Assembly: GCF_000143535.2 (NCBI RefSeq)
Contig: NC_037323.1
Coordinates: forward strand, 1,364,001-1,428,000
Reading direction: 5' to 3'
Length of the DNA: 64,000 nt
DNA from: Botrytis cinerea B05.10
Taxonomy: Eukaryota > Ascomycota > Leotiomycetes > Helotiales > Sclerotiniaceae
A program made the translations under genes and the position numbers. Within the stretch, counting starts at the first letter, position 1, and each line of letters starts with the position of its first letter. The notes beneath the pieces were generated by a model. The model was not told the origin of the DNA. It did not search any database and saw nothing but the letters and a program-made list of their open reading frames with translations. This document shows, piece after piece, positions 34,708 through 46,302 of the stretch.

Positions 34708-34826
34708 ACATACGACCATAGACTGAGGAGAATTGGGCATCCCGTCCGCTCTGCCATACACAAGCCTCAGATCGGTAGATTAGTAGTTGGGTGGGTGACC
34801 ACCAGCGAATCCCTACTGTTGTATGT
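34708..34826 (+). rRNA. rrn5: 5S ribosomal RNA
   Basis: 119 bases. The ends pair (ACATAC with GTATGT, helix I). Conserved internal blocks are present: CATCCCGTCCGCTCTGCC, then GTAGTTGGGTGGGTGACCAC and CAGCGAATCCCTACTGTTGT, all diagnostic of fungal 5S rRNA. The variable arm CTGAGG/CCTCAG (34722-34727 and 34765-34770) pairs perfectly although it differs from the usual fungal GTGTGG/CCACAC, a compensatory change. T-rich DNA follows within ten bases, as in a Pol III terminator. A dispersed 5S gene outside the rDNA repeat is normal in filamentous ascomycetes. Confidence 0.95.
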
Positions 34827-36948
34827 TTATTTTTCTTTTTTGGACTGGGGTCGTGGGAAAACCGCAGGAGAAAAGTAGCAGCTGGAACGGTAATCTTTCG
34901 GGAATTCAAAGTTGAAAGAGGAGAGAGATAGAAGGTGAAAGGAATAATATAGGTGTATGCAGTGAGCGGGATTGTGGATGCTCATGTTTTGGAAAATGGT
35001 GTTCTGGTATGTGGGATGGAGGGCGACGAGGAAGCAAGCGGGGGTTTTGATGCTACAATTGGATTGTTGGGATATTTGAAGTTTTCAAATGAAATATGTT
35101 ATTCCTTCATGCCTTGAGCTAATTTCCATAATAGTATTTATTGCTCGTGTTCCGTAGATTGCGTTGTATAGTTATATGTACCGGATTGTTTGATAATGTT
35201 CATATATCTAATATTGATCTATATATTACTGAAGTCATTCAGTATTTGTTGACATCGCCTCGGTAGTGATTATGACTTCTTCATAATAGATATGATATAA
35301 TGTATTGTATTGTGTCTGTCTATTCTAGGTTCAGAGCTACGAGAGCTATATACAATACACTTGTAAGAGTTGTGGCTATATCTCGTGGCACCCTTTATCA
35401 ATTCATAACAAAATCCCTGCAAAAATGATGTTTTACTATACAAAATTAAATATTTGATAATTCTTCGAACTATTATATTATAAATTTGAAACTTCAATAT
35501 AATAAAACTTACTAAATAATAATTCAAAAAAAATGAATAAAATAATTTTTATGATTTTTGTAATTGAAATACAAAACCTCAAAACTAGAATTTTCAGAAA
35601 ATTCTAATATATAACACTTTTACTATACAAAATAATCAATTTTTTTGAAATTTTTGGAATTTTCAATTTCAAAACTCTACATTTCATTCGAAAAAAATTT
35701 AAAAAAATATTTCATTCATTTTTTTAAACAATTTTCATGATTTTCTATGATTTCTAATAAAAATTATTAGGATTATTCTAATTTGTATTAAATTTTCAAA
35801 GGATTGAAAAGTTGAATAAATGATAGTTTTTGATGTATTTTCGTTAAGGGTGTCACAAGCTATGGCCACAACTTTTACACTTATGTGTATATATCCACTT
35901 ATATTGCAATGATATCACTTCAGTAACGAATACTACTAGAAATTTACAGGAATACAGTAATCCGATCTGGAATGAGTATCCTCAATCTATTTCGATATCT
36001 AAATAGACATTATAGAAGATATTCGTGAATTTTCAATTTATTCCAGAATTAAAAATGAGCGTTTCAAATCGAATTCTCATTTTCTCTTGCATTTCCCATA
36101 ATATTTTATACATCGAATAGCTATAAAATTTATGTGATCTCTCTTTACATGTGCGGCCTGTTATATTAAAAGTTTAATACACGCTATCGTTGTATCACTA
36201 TATGTTAGTACGAACATTATCTTAAGCTTGCTATATTTCTACGATATTTTTCAGAATATTTCGAACGAGTTGCATAGGCTGCGCAGAAACAATCTAAATC
36301 TACAGGTCATCAACAGGTAGTCTGTTCTATAGGCAATCTTTTGAAGATTCTATCTGCCTTGTAGATTATCTATATGGCCTTCGAAATAATATACTCTCTA
36401 TATATCGGTTGTAAATAATCTGCAGATTTTCTGCGTGTATTAAGATTGTATAAATGTATAATATTAATACAAGTTTGTAATCTTGAAGCTTAAATCACCT
36501 ATATTCTGAGTATAGCTTTAATATTCAAGTGAGAATTGAATGAAATCTTGGATTATTGATTTGTCCACAGATTATCTAACGATAGCTTAGAAGTAATCTA
36601 TAGATAATTAGCAAATCGTCGGCAAAATTATAGATAGATGAGTTATTTGTATTATAAGAAATAATCTATAGTCCGATTGTAGTTAGTCTGCCTGAACTTT
36701 TCAATAATCTGCTCTGCAGACGGACAACCTGCAGACATTCTGCATGACCAATAACCTGGTCTGTAGGTACCCATTGCGTAGTCTAGACGATTATGATGGC
36801 GTTATTATCACACGGCAGAGAGAAGCCTTGTTCGAGAAAGTATCTGTCGATGTTTCCTGCAAAACGTCTAAATATCAAAGAGGGAGCCAAAGACACTCTA
36901 CAGTTATCTTCCTTTAGCTCACCAAGAACGAATCATGTGAGTGTCTGA
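34827..36948. other. AT-rich gene-free tract containing an inverted-repeat element
   Basis: Holds the element at 35363-35878. The stretch 36240-36780 has recurring AATCTGCAGA/TCTGCAGA-like words and a weakly self-complementary layout (ends near 36300 and 36760), possibly another worn inverted-repeat element. No gene seen. Confidence 0.4.
35363..35878. mobile_element. 516-bp non-coding element with about 33-bp inverted repeats (MITE-like)
   Basis: The left end at 35363 reads GTAAGAGTTGTGGCTATA and the right end, reverse-complemented from 35878, reads GTAAAAGTTGTGGCCATA; the match continues through CTCGTGGCACCCTT versus CTTGTGACACCCTT. Nearly all differences are C/T or A/G. The inside is extremely AT-rich with no coding sign. 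ACTT occurs just outside each end and could be a target duplication, but its length is uncertain, so the superfamily is open. Confidence 0.7.
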
Positions 36949-38647
36949 TCATGCGAACGTATCCAAGAACTCCAAGGCACTCCCCACCAGATGAAGACTA
37001 CCAGTAATCAACACTACCGCTTCATCACCGCCTTTTCCTCCACAATTGCTATCACCATAACCATGAGCTGCACATCGAATAGCCTCTTCGACGGTCCGCA
37101 TAACGGTCACTGCAGATTCTCCTCCACTGATCTCAGCCCAGAACTTTGCTGATTCATGTTGCACTTTAAGATCTTGGATCGAATCTCCCGAGTATGTCAT
37201 AGAGACACGCTCAATATCCGGAGCTGCATTTCTTTCCCATAGAGTATTAGTACAAAATATCGCTTGATGGAAAATCGGCTCTACGCTAGCGAAATGCGAC
37301 ATGACCTGCCAAAGATGACGGAGTAGCGCCGTTGCATCCTTTGTTTGCTGATTGAATATAAGAACACGTCGAGCTTGTTTCTGTACTACCATATTTTTAA
37401 CTGCCCAAGGCCCTAAAACTTCAATGCTTTCTATGGTATGGGCTCCATCAAGTAACCAACGGATTCCGTGATTGTGCCGCGTCTCACACCGCCCTGGCCA
37501 TTGTGCTTTTTCCAGACCCCGACGAAACTTCTCAGGCAATGGAGATTTCATGAATGTCGTTGTTTCTGCGATACCACTAAATCCCATCCGGCAAAGATGT
37601 TTGGCAGCTACTGCCACCGCCAAACTAGCATTTATTCGTTGGAAATCACCTCGAAGGCCAAGTTCGATGGATTCAAGATCTGGATGTGTTGCAACGACAT
37701 GAAGATCTACACCTTCATACGCCGCTGTAGTTTTTAACACAGCCATGGCTTCTGGGTCTTGTGGCGCCGTAAACACAGGAGCTCCTTTTTTCATGATACC
37801 TGCCTTGGCCCATGCAATCCCCTCTAACGTAGAACCAAGTATATCGGTATGTTCTAGTCCCAAACTAGTTATAGCGCAGACACTAGGCTGGCGGAGAATA
37901 TTGGTTGAGTCATAGCGTCCCCCAATACCAACCTCTACGACCGCCGCATCAACCTTTTCCTGCATAAATGCATGCAGACCCATCAGCGTGAGGAACTTCG
38001 CGAATGGTGGACTCGATGAGAGCTCTCGGCTGTCCATTCCTAGCCGTACCCATATTTCCGATAGATAATGTGCAAACTTGTTTTCATCGAGGGGAGTGTC
38101 TGTAAAGTCAGTCGCCTGTGACTCTCTTATTCGGATTCGTTCCCGAACGCTACGCATGTGCGGTGATGTATATAAACCAATCTTTTTCAACGAAGCAGAA
38201 GTATTATCCTCAGAATCACATTCATCAGCCAGGTATTCAGATAATATCGAGAAAACAAAGGCTGCTGTTGAGCCTTTTCCTTTCGACCCAGCAATGTGTA
38301 TAGCGTTTAACACATTGAAGTCGGCAGGCTGATGGGTATACAGTTGTCAACTTCAGTACTCGATGTAGTAGGACATTACTGAAGAAGCTTGCCTTGTATC
38401 CAATTTCCTCACACCACTCTTCCATCTGCCGTAAGAGGAGATTGCGATCTTCGAGTCCAATTGTCTCTTGTCGCGATTCAAAATTTGTTCGTAAACGATT
38501 GAGTTGACGAAGGGCATTCTAGTTATGTGTCAGCCTCGATATGTGATCAAACATGTAAGTACCAACATGATAAATTTGATTTGATAATTGCGACTGATCG
38601 GTCGGAACAGGAGAACTAGACTGCGCTATATATGATGGTGAAGCCAT
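36949..38647 (-). CDS. Folylpolyglutamate synthase-like amide ligase
   Basis: Three exons on the minus strand: 38647-38567, 38518-38393 and 38328-36949, giving 528 aa. Hallmarks of the FPGS/Mur-ligase fold: NALRQLNRLRTN at the start, the ATP-binding loop GSKGKGST (about residues 83-90), YTSPHMRSVRERIRI, VVEVGIGGRYDSTNI, TSLGLEHTDILG and LLDGAHTIES. Intron 2 has a GC donor (AAG/GCAAGC) and an AG acceptor; only this splice restores the YKPADFNVLNAIHIAG junction. The family adds glutamate to folates. The sequence departs from what I recall of housekeeping FPGS at several motif positions (VEVGIGGRYDST instead of a typical IECGIGGEYDST), so I think it is a paralog, perhaps with another acceptor. 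It is divergently arranged with the acyl-CoA ligase at 39779. Confidence 0.9.
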
Positions 38648-39778
38648 TTATGATGATTTATAGCCTTGATGGAGAGATGCCGTGACTACCAATATCATCT
38701 TGCAACTTGTAAGTAGCGCAATTGAGCACATGAGCCGAATATCTTGTTTTGTTTTATATTCATGTATGACCAGGTTGACGCTGCTGGCACGAGATTGAGG
38801 GTTTGTCCACACGGCATTTCACTACTATCCGAAATTGATTTAGTAAGTAAACCCACGGGTCTATCAAAAAGAAAGTCAAAAATACGTTCAATTCTTAACT
38901 TCCAATGTGATACTGAAAGATGACATGACTCAAGAGGCATCCAAATTTGCTACTCGGTGATGTTTGTGATATTGACAGGGGCTGATGATATAAATCGGAT
39001 TAACGATGTAACTTTATGAGTATATACTGAAGAAAAGATATTTGAAAAGGCATCAAAATCTAATCTGAAATATGGCTAGTGTTGAAACCTTTACTCGTAA
39101 TAGGATTCTTGCTCGTAGATGAATTGATGTTGAAATGCAAACCATATGAGCTTTGCCAATTCGTAGGAGAAAGAACAGACCGGAATTGACCACTAGCGAA
39201 ACCCTTCAATAATCTAGTTGTTCCATTTCAATGTAGATAATTACAACTTTAATAATATCATAGCTGAAAGTTATTTAAGAGTGTGTTTAGTATCATTAAC
39301 TCTCATTGTTCTATTTGTAATTGATTTTTATAGAATTCATTGAGGTAATCAATTTTGGCCTCATTTTTTACATGGGTAACTTTTTTTGGCGAGGGATTCG
39401 CCAAAACATCAGCCGGGGAAACATTTGTCAAATCCGGGTCGGGATATTCTGAAGATTGCTCTGCAAGCCATGAAGCCATGAATGACGTGTCATGCAGGAT
39501 TTCTGTTTAAAACGATTTCTTCATCTGATATACTATAATTCGATCTTAGACGTCATTGTTTGATACCCACAATCATTATCTGATTATTGTCTGCAATTGC
39601 TCTTGGCAGAAATATGTGCATGACTCGTCATTTCAGCTTTCAGCTTTCAGCTTCCAGCTTCCGAGAGAATCTAAAATGCGACTTGGAATGTAAGAGATCA
39701 TAAGGAGCTGCATATTCCTTTTATCTCAGCGTGCAGAAACCTATCTTCTCAAATTCTCCATGCCATCTGTTTATTGAA
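38648..39778. promoter_or_regulatory. Divergent promoter region between the FPGS-like gene and the acyl-CoA ligase
   Basis: The only sequence separating two head-to-head genes (1.1 kb), so it should hold both promoters. AT-rich in the centre (39230-39330). A short direct repeat (CAGCTTTCAGCTTCCAGCTT) at 39640-39660 lies about 120 bp before the ligase start. No known factor site is assigned. Confidence 0.45.
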
Positions 39779-41762
39779 ATGCAATCTTTGAACCAATCAT
39801 CACTAGTCGCTTCGAGATGGACTGCTTCCATTCCTTTTTGCTCCCTACCACATTTTGTATTTGGTGCTCCGCATGAGAATCTCGACTCAAAAAAGTTGAT
39901 TATCGATACGCTTCGCCCAGATGACCGATCTTTATCCTTAGCAGAATATCGTGATCTCTCTGTTCGCATCGCAGTGGGCTTAAGACGACTAGGGGTCCAA
40001 CCTAAGGATCGAATTTTATGTCTTTCGGGTAATGCAATAGCATACCCGGCCCTTTTGATGGGCACAGTGATGGCGGGCTGTATCTTTGTGCCTGGGCAGC
40101 CTAGTTACGGGCATTCAGAATTGGAAAGACTGCTCACACTTGCAAAGCCCTCGTTAATTTTGACTCAACGAGCGCATCTAGGTGTCCTGTTGGAAGCCGA
40201 AGGTATAGTTTCTTGCCCAGCCTTAGAGCGGAAATCCATCTTTATCTTTGATGATGACATTCTTGATAGCACGGGTATATCATTCCTCAATGTACCTCAC
40301 TGGCAGGAGATGGTCGGCTCTCTAGACGATAGTGATTGGAAGTATCCCAACGTCAGATCCTCGCTTGATTACAACAGTACCATTGTCATAATGTTCACAT
40401 CAGGTACAACCGGGCATCCCAAGGGAGTCGAGATTTCCCATCACAACTATATCTCAGCCGCCTTGAGTTATATGCAGCGAGTGTCTCTTCACCCTGACTG
40501 GCAGCAGAGCATGAAAGGTACAGGCAAGGATGTCAATCCGATTCGTGTTTTAGGCGCGCTCGGAATGCACCACATCCTTGGTCAAAGATCTTATAGTGTT
40601 ATCTTTCCAAAGCTTGGAGTCCCGCTATATCTCTTGTGCCGGCCAAGCGTGCAGGATATCTTGAACGCTGTGGAAACTTACAAGATCTCTGACGCAATCA
40701 TCAGGAGTTCCATGCTTACTGAAATCGTGAAACTCTTTACTTGTAATCTTGGAGAAAAACTACGTTCTTTGAGGAGAGTGGAGGCATCTGCAGCTCCAAT
40801 GGGACAGTTAACCAAAACAATACTGGAGCAAATAGGCGTCGGGAGAGTTACCCGAGTCTGGGGATTGACTGAGTATGAAAGTTCTTCTCATAAAAATAAA
40901 AATACAGTTTAGACGCTAACCAATGAATCGTCCTTTTCAGACTTGGATTGATCACCGGTCATGATATGATGGCTTGTTCGCCGTCTGAATCCGTTGGGGA
41001 ACTCCACGCCAACTTTGAGGGAAAGGTAACGGATACCAGTGAGCCTAATCGAATTGTGTGCCGTAATACTATTGGTGATATCTGGATCCGTGCGCCTAGC
41101 CTTAGCAAAGGGTACTATCAAAATCCAGAGGCTACCAGTGAAGCTTTTGGAGCCGATGGGTGGTTCTCTACCGGAGATGTAGGATATGTCGATAACCATG
41201 GAATGTGGTATATTGTGGATCGTAAAAAGGTACCATATTCCCCACCAAGGCAGACTTACAGGCAGAACTGATAGTATAGATAGGACTTGATTAAAGTGAA
41301 CGGAAATCATGTAGCACCAACTGAACTTGAAGCTGTGCTACTTCGTCATCCAAAAATCATGGATGCTGGAATCGTCGGCGTTGCTGTGTAGGCCGATCAT
41401 ATCTTACCCTCTGGAGGCTATCTGTTATTAATTGAACATAGATACCAAGATGAAGGACCACGCGCATATATTGTAACCGCCCCTGAATCAGCACTGTCCG
41501 CCGCTGAAGTTAATAATTTCATGGTCGATAAGATTGCCCCATATAAGTATCTCTCTGGAGGCATCTCGTTCATTCCAAGTATCCCGCGGAATTTGGTAAT
41601 ATTGCACTAGCCGTCTCTCTAAGTGCGAACGAAGCTGACATTGTGCAGAGCGGAAAAATCATACGTGAACAGCTGCGAGAAATGGCGAAGATGGAACTCG
41701 GTTACTCCAAAGGACACTACCATGGTATACGTGCAGTGCCCGCTGAGTTGGCTTCTCTTTAA
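39779..41762 (+). CDS. AMP-dependent acyl-CoA synthetase / 4-coumarate-CoA ligase-like
   Basis: Five exons: 39779-40872, 40941-41229, 41284-41387, 41442-41595 and 41649-41762, giving 584 aa, all GT-AG and in phase. ANL-superfamily motifs: FTSGTTGHPKG (about 206-216, ATP/AMP loop), WGLTE (junction of exons 1 and 2), GWFSTGDVGYVD, then VDRKKDLIKVNGNHVAPTEL, and PRNLSGKIIREQL with the catalytic Lys at about 550. It should activate a carboxylic acid to its adenylate and then to a CoA thioester. The N-terminal SRWTASIPFCSLPHFVFG is typical of fungal 4CL-like proteins. The C-terminus is ASL, not a canonical peroxisomal signal. No damage is seen. The start is the first ATG in frame; the acid substrate cannot be read from sequence. 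Confidence 0.93.
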
Positions 41763-42496
41763 TCTCCTGCACAGATGTTTTAAAGGGAGAGAAGAGCCAT
41801 AGATTTTGTCGGCCTGTAGGCTCCACAGTGTAGTGGTATTGTATTTTTGAAAGTATTTTTGAAAGAAAAATATGTAGAACGGAGTCGTGATTCGCTATCA
41901 CACAGTATCAAACCACCAGAAACTTTTCATCCGACACGTATCATCCATTTTGACCGTCTTCTGTCTGAAGTATCGGGAGAAGATAGAAGATCCTTATCAA
42001 CCTGCAGGCACTCGACCCGTGCTTACCTTCCCAATCAGTATTCATAATAATATATATAAACTAATCTTAAAATACTGCAGATGAAAGCACTCCATGTGTC
42101 AAAAGCGAAAAGCGGTGTCATTAAAACTTATCAAATGATAGTTCGGGTCCAGAAAGGAACGAAAACCAGCTTTGACTATACCCCGCATTTATCAGATTCT
42201 ATCTCAACTATAAAAATTCCGGCAGATACTAGATCAGATAGAATAATAAAGTTCGATGTATCAATACCTCCTACACAATACCACTATACTCAAAGTGACC
42301 TGGCAGTTAGATGTTCCTCCCCTCCCTCCCCCCAAAAAGCGGAAGCAAGGAGCACGTGCAACCGGAACGGAAAAACCATCATCCCTCGCGAAAACTTTTC
42401 ACCCCTGACTAAAAAAAAATCCATCAAAAACCTCACCTCCCCTCTCAAAAACAAAGCAAAAAAGAACTTCAAATGAACGAATTATTCATTTGATGA
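41763..42496. other. Intergenic, no gene recognised
   Basis: AT-rich with A-runs near 42410. A 131-codon frame at 42081-42476 has random-looking composition and is rejected. Confidence 0.4.
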
Positions 42497-42568
42497 TGGA
42501 CTAGCGGCGAATCGAACGCCGGACCTCTCCCATGCTAAGGGAACATTATACCACTAAACCACAAGCCC
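42497..42568 (-). tRNA. tRNA-Ala (anticodon AGC)
   Basis: Reading the minus strand from 42568: GGGCTTG acceptor arm, TGGTTTAGTGG A-box in the D-arm, anticodon stem CCC/GGG around TTAGCAT (anticodon AGC), GAGGT variable arm, then a T-arm with GCG.TTCGATT.CGC (B-box), and 3' strand CTAGTCC with discriminator A. The acceptor stem pairs except for one U-U mismatch at the sixth pair and one G-U pair. No intron. 72 nt without CCA. Confidence 0.93.
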
Positions 42569-43207
42569 GTTTTAGATGTTAGAACTGTAGTCAAAAGGAG
42601 ATATAAAGGATGGATAGCAGAGTGGAACAAAGGGAGTGGATGAAGTGGATTTTGAGACGGACGTGCCCCGAAGCTAAAAAAGGAATGGAGACTCATTTAG
42701 TACAAGGGATCATTAGAGGATATTATAATATCAAACTACAACCTCCATTTGTTGTTCTTCTCCACTACATTCTAGAATTTAACTTTTTTAGTTATTATAA
42801 GTACACTTTCTGTAAAGGAGTGTTCTACAAATCAACCCGTAGCAACCAAGTTGCCCGAAGTGGCATACTATCCTGAAGCTCACAGCCTATCAGAAGGGAA
42901 GAAGTGCAGATATTATTGGGTAGTAGAATCAGCATAGTGAAGCTACTTCAGCCAACATCCTAGATTGAAGAAATGCAATATTACGAGTTGCTTTGATAGG
43001 AAAAAAAAGCACCCACAGTACCGGGAACACTTGTCTTGACAACTAATCATGATCAATGACCAGTTGTGGTATTCAACCAGCTATAAGAACTAGTGGGTCA
43101 CCCTTCATCTTCAGTTTTCAGAAACCACTTCATCAAACTCTCACAATCCTGTCAAAAACATAATCTCAAGCCTTTCCTCCACGAGCAACACTACCAACTT
43201 CACTAAG
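42569..43207. other. Intergenic; promoter and leader of the small acidic protein gene at its right end
   Basis: No gene in the first 500 bases. A TATAAG box at 43082-43087 lies about 120 bp before the ATG at 43208, followed by a CA/CT-rich leader. Confidence 0.45.
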
Positions 43208-43429
43208 ATGCCTTCTCAAAATACCACCACCGCCGCGGATGCTTCTCAGCAAAAGTGGATTGAAAAGATCTATGCTGATGCCGCCAACGACACCCGCAAC
43301 CAGCCCTGGAAAGCAGCCCTTCCCGAAACCAACGATGTCGAGGAGCCAGGTTCTTCTGATGAATCTGACGAGGAACTCGTCAAAACTAGTGGACCACTCG
43401 ATATCTTGACCCACTTCCTCAATGTATAA
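43208..43429 (+). CDS. Small acidic protein of unknown function
   Basis: 73 aa in one exon. The ATG (TAAGATGCC) is preceded by a TATA-like box at a plausible distance and a leader of the kind seen before highly expressed fungal genes. The protein is hydrophilic: QQKWIEKIYADAAN, then NQPWKAALPE, an acidic stretch (SSDESDEELVK) and a hydrophobic end (LDILTHFLNV). No signal peptide or membrane helix. The composition is even and codon use is coding-like (many C-ending codons), in contrast to the surrounding AT-rich DNA. I know no family. Confidence 0.6.
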   Translation: MPSQNTTTAADASQQKWIEKIYADAANDTRNQPWKAALPETNDVEEPGSSDESDEELVKTSGPLDILTHFLNV

Positions 43430-44584
43430 GAAAGTCGTCGAAGTGAATGATTTTACCTCGCATTGTCTAATGAGATTCTTGTTCTAATTGTTGTACCAGA
43501 GGCTATGGTATCATTTGGGCTACCATATTTTCAGCTCTGGGGGATATACGACATGAAGTTTGCTAAGTTTGAAGCGTAGGCGGATTATTAGTCTGGTTAT
43601 CATTTATTCTCGTGCCTGAGCTCTGCCCTGAAAGCTGTGTTGGATGTTTTTTTATGAGATTTTGGAGTTATAGTAGACCTGAATTCAATCTACTCTCAAA
43701 AAGAATTTCATGATGCCAGTGACTGTCTAAAAATGATGTACCTTTGCAAAGAAAATCCACGACGAATACTTACTACCATTGACGTGCTCCAAGTGAACAA
43801 CTACCTACATGTGAAATTACCCCAGCCTTATGCATGCAAGTGTTCTTGTGAGAAAAACACTGGGTAAGAACCCAGATGAACCTCTTGTATACCCGGTTGA
43901 GTTTACACATACTTTCATGTATATCTTACGATTTAGAATATCATCTGAGAATGTTGAAATAACGATGAGGCTAGCTCGATGGCTGATTCTCACTGAGTTT
44001 CTATTTTTCACCTAAATTTCCACCTAAATTTTCAGAACGTAAAGATGTGACTATCTAGTGTGGATATGTAAATAAAATGACCCTCATTTCAATGCTCTGT
44101 CGGGGGGATGTGCCAGCAGGAATGCCGTTTTGTAGAAATGATACATGAGGACAAACTAAAGGTGTTTCATTAGCTGTGATCAAGAGAAATTCTTCAGAAC
44201 GAACCTACCTTCCGCCTGCGTTTCTTCTGTGTCAAATTGTTTAAAGATCAAGACCTCATTAACATCTTGTTTTTTCAGAAAATACCATTTATGATTTTCA
44301 CGGTGCATCATATACATATTTGCGCTCTGGTAAGTCCGTCGAATGTTATCCGTTTCTACAAGATCGTCTTGCAGAGATACTGTGCTACCGTCGCAAAGTG
44401 CTAGAGGCCAATCTTCGACGGCATGAAAAAGTGGTAGCCAGAGACTTGATGAAGCATATGGTCAGCAAATTCTGTCATTGCATTGCAGGCGTAGCCCAAA
44501 ATAGGGGAACAGTACTTCACAATCCGAACTCGTCCCCTTAGTAGATAATCCGCCTCATCTGGAAATTCTCGGAGTACATATTTG
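43430..44584. other. Intergenic with a possible coding relic at 44290-44541
   Basis: Mostly featureless. From about 44290 an open frame reads YDFHGASYTYLRSGKSVECY, then RLAEILCYRRKVLEANLRRHEK, and stops at 44541, a few bases before the hAT-like element. It has coding-like composition but no start codon or known motif; it may be a gene fragment. Confidence 0.35.
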
Positions 44585-45020
44585 CAGTGGTCGCAATAAG
44601 CGGCTTAAATAGTACGACTAGCTATGGATACCCACAGCTACAAATAGCTTAAAGAATGAAAAAAGCTATATTCATTAATCAATAGATAATTATAAATATT
44701 AATACTTCATTTTCATAAATTGATTAAATAAAGTATATATAATACAAGTATTATTTAATAAACTCTATTCGCTTAGGATTTTGTTTTATTATAATAAAAT
44801 CATTATTAATTCTAATTTCAAATAATTTCTTTGATTTCTATATATAAAATATATACAAATTGCAAATCTATGGGTATCTATAAATATTTGTAAATGCAAA
44901 AAAATGTTTTTAAACTATTTATAATGGTTAGATATTAAGATATCTAATTAACTATTTATTAATAATGACTTGAGTTGAGGTTTGAAAAATTAATACGAAA
45001 CCCACTCATTGCGACCACTG
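44585..45020. mobile_element. 436-bp non-autonomous hAT-like element
   Basis: The ends are CAGTGGTCGCAAT (left) and its inverted copy ATTGCGACCACTG (right, ending 45020); similarity extends about 20 bp with A/G and C/T differences. It is flanked by CATATTTG (44577-44584) and CATACTTC (45021-45028), an imperfect 8-bp duplication. CAGTG-type ends with 8-bp duplications are the mark of hAT transposons. The interior is AT-rich without coding sequence. Confidence 0.75.
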
Positions 45021-46302
45021 CATACTTCTAATATATATAAAGATATTAGAAATGTAATTAAACTTTAAAACCTTAAAATCTTATAATTCTCTTTTCTTTT
45101 CTGATTCTCTTTCTTATTCTCTTTCTAAATCTCTTCTAAATCTCTTTCTAAATCTCTTTTCTTTTCTAAATATCTTTCTTATTATCTTTCTAATTCTCTT
45201 TTTAATTCTCTCTCTTATTCTCTTTCTTATTCTCTTTTCAATTCTCTTTCTAATTTTTTTTATTCAAATTCTAATTTAGATTCTAATTTAGATTTTAATT
45301 TAGATTTTAATATTAAAAAACATTCAAAGCAATTATATTTAAAATATTTATATTCCCTACTTACTAATACATTTCTGAATACATTTTCTTTTAATTTAAT
45401 TTATTCAATCTATTAATTCTATTATTATTATAAAGCTTATTTTAAAACTAATTAAATTATTAGAAATCTTTTAATTGTTTTAATCTAATTATTTCTTTTT
45501 CAATCGAATTTTCTTTCCTTTTAAGGTTGTATATTAGATTGAAATAATTTCATATAATTTTTCCTTTTGTTTAATTAAAACAATCTTATTTTAGTATTGG
45601 TATATTATTTATAATCAATCAAAAGGGATTTTATAAATTTGCAAATATGAAAATGACCTACTATATAGATATATGATTATATAATATATATATGGAGTAC
45701 TTTTCCATTTGGTTTGCTTCTACGAAACCATAAGAAAAAAAGAAAAAAAGCTACTATGAATCCACAGGCAAGGATTTTCTTTCTTTACTCTTATCTTGGT
45801 GCTCGGTGAATGTCCATATATGCTGATTTAGGTAACGACCCCAACACCCACATCTAGAATAGAACAATGCCTATGTAATTCAACATCGACGAACATTAGG
45901 ATTATGGAGCCAGTATTTTGATAGAGGAAACCGCAACATTTCATGACAATCATATAGAAACGATGTTGTATAAAAACAAGGGTTAATATAAGCTTGATGT
46001 TGTTGCTCTCGTGCATAGGCTAATCTGATTGGTTTGTAGTTGTTGCGTGAACAACCCTTGCCAGAAGTCTTACTATCGTTATCTTCTCAATTTTTTTGGT
46101 CCAAACATCTCTGCATACCAATGAAGCTATCGAATTTGGACTTGACCCTTTTATAATTTGAAGCGTGTAATATACTTTCAAGGTACGACATTCAATAAGC
46201 ATGTAGATCTAAGATTATCAATTATTGCATGCATGGAAAAATCTTCATAATTTGACGTGATCCGGATATCGGTTTTTTGACTCGGTAGGGCACCCCAGCA
46301 AT
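45021..46302. other. AT-rich gene-free tract with a pyrimidine repeat
   Basis: Contains the TTCTCTTTC-type repeat at 45083-45262, then AT-rich DNA to about 45760. No coding sequence seen. Confidence 0.45.
45083..45262. repeat. Polypyrimidine minisatellite (TTCTCTTTCTAAATCTC-like units)
   Basis: About 180 bp of tandem irregular units built from TCTCTTTCTAA/TTATTCTC. One strand is nearly all pyrimidine plus A. Confidence 0.8.

Noticed and set aside
42081..42476. 131-codon plus-strand frame beside the tRNA
   Set aside because: Random composition ending in A-run-coded Lys; no family features.
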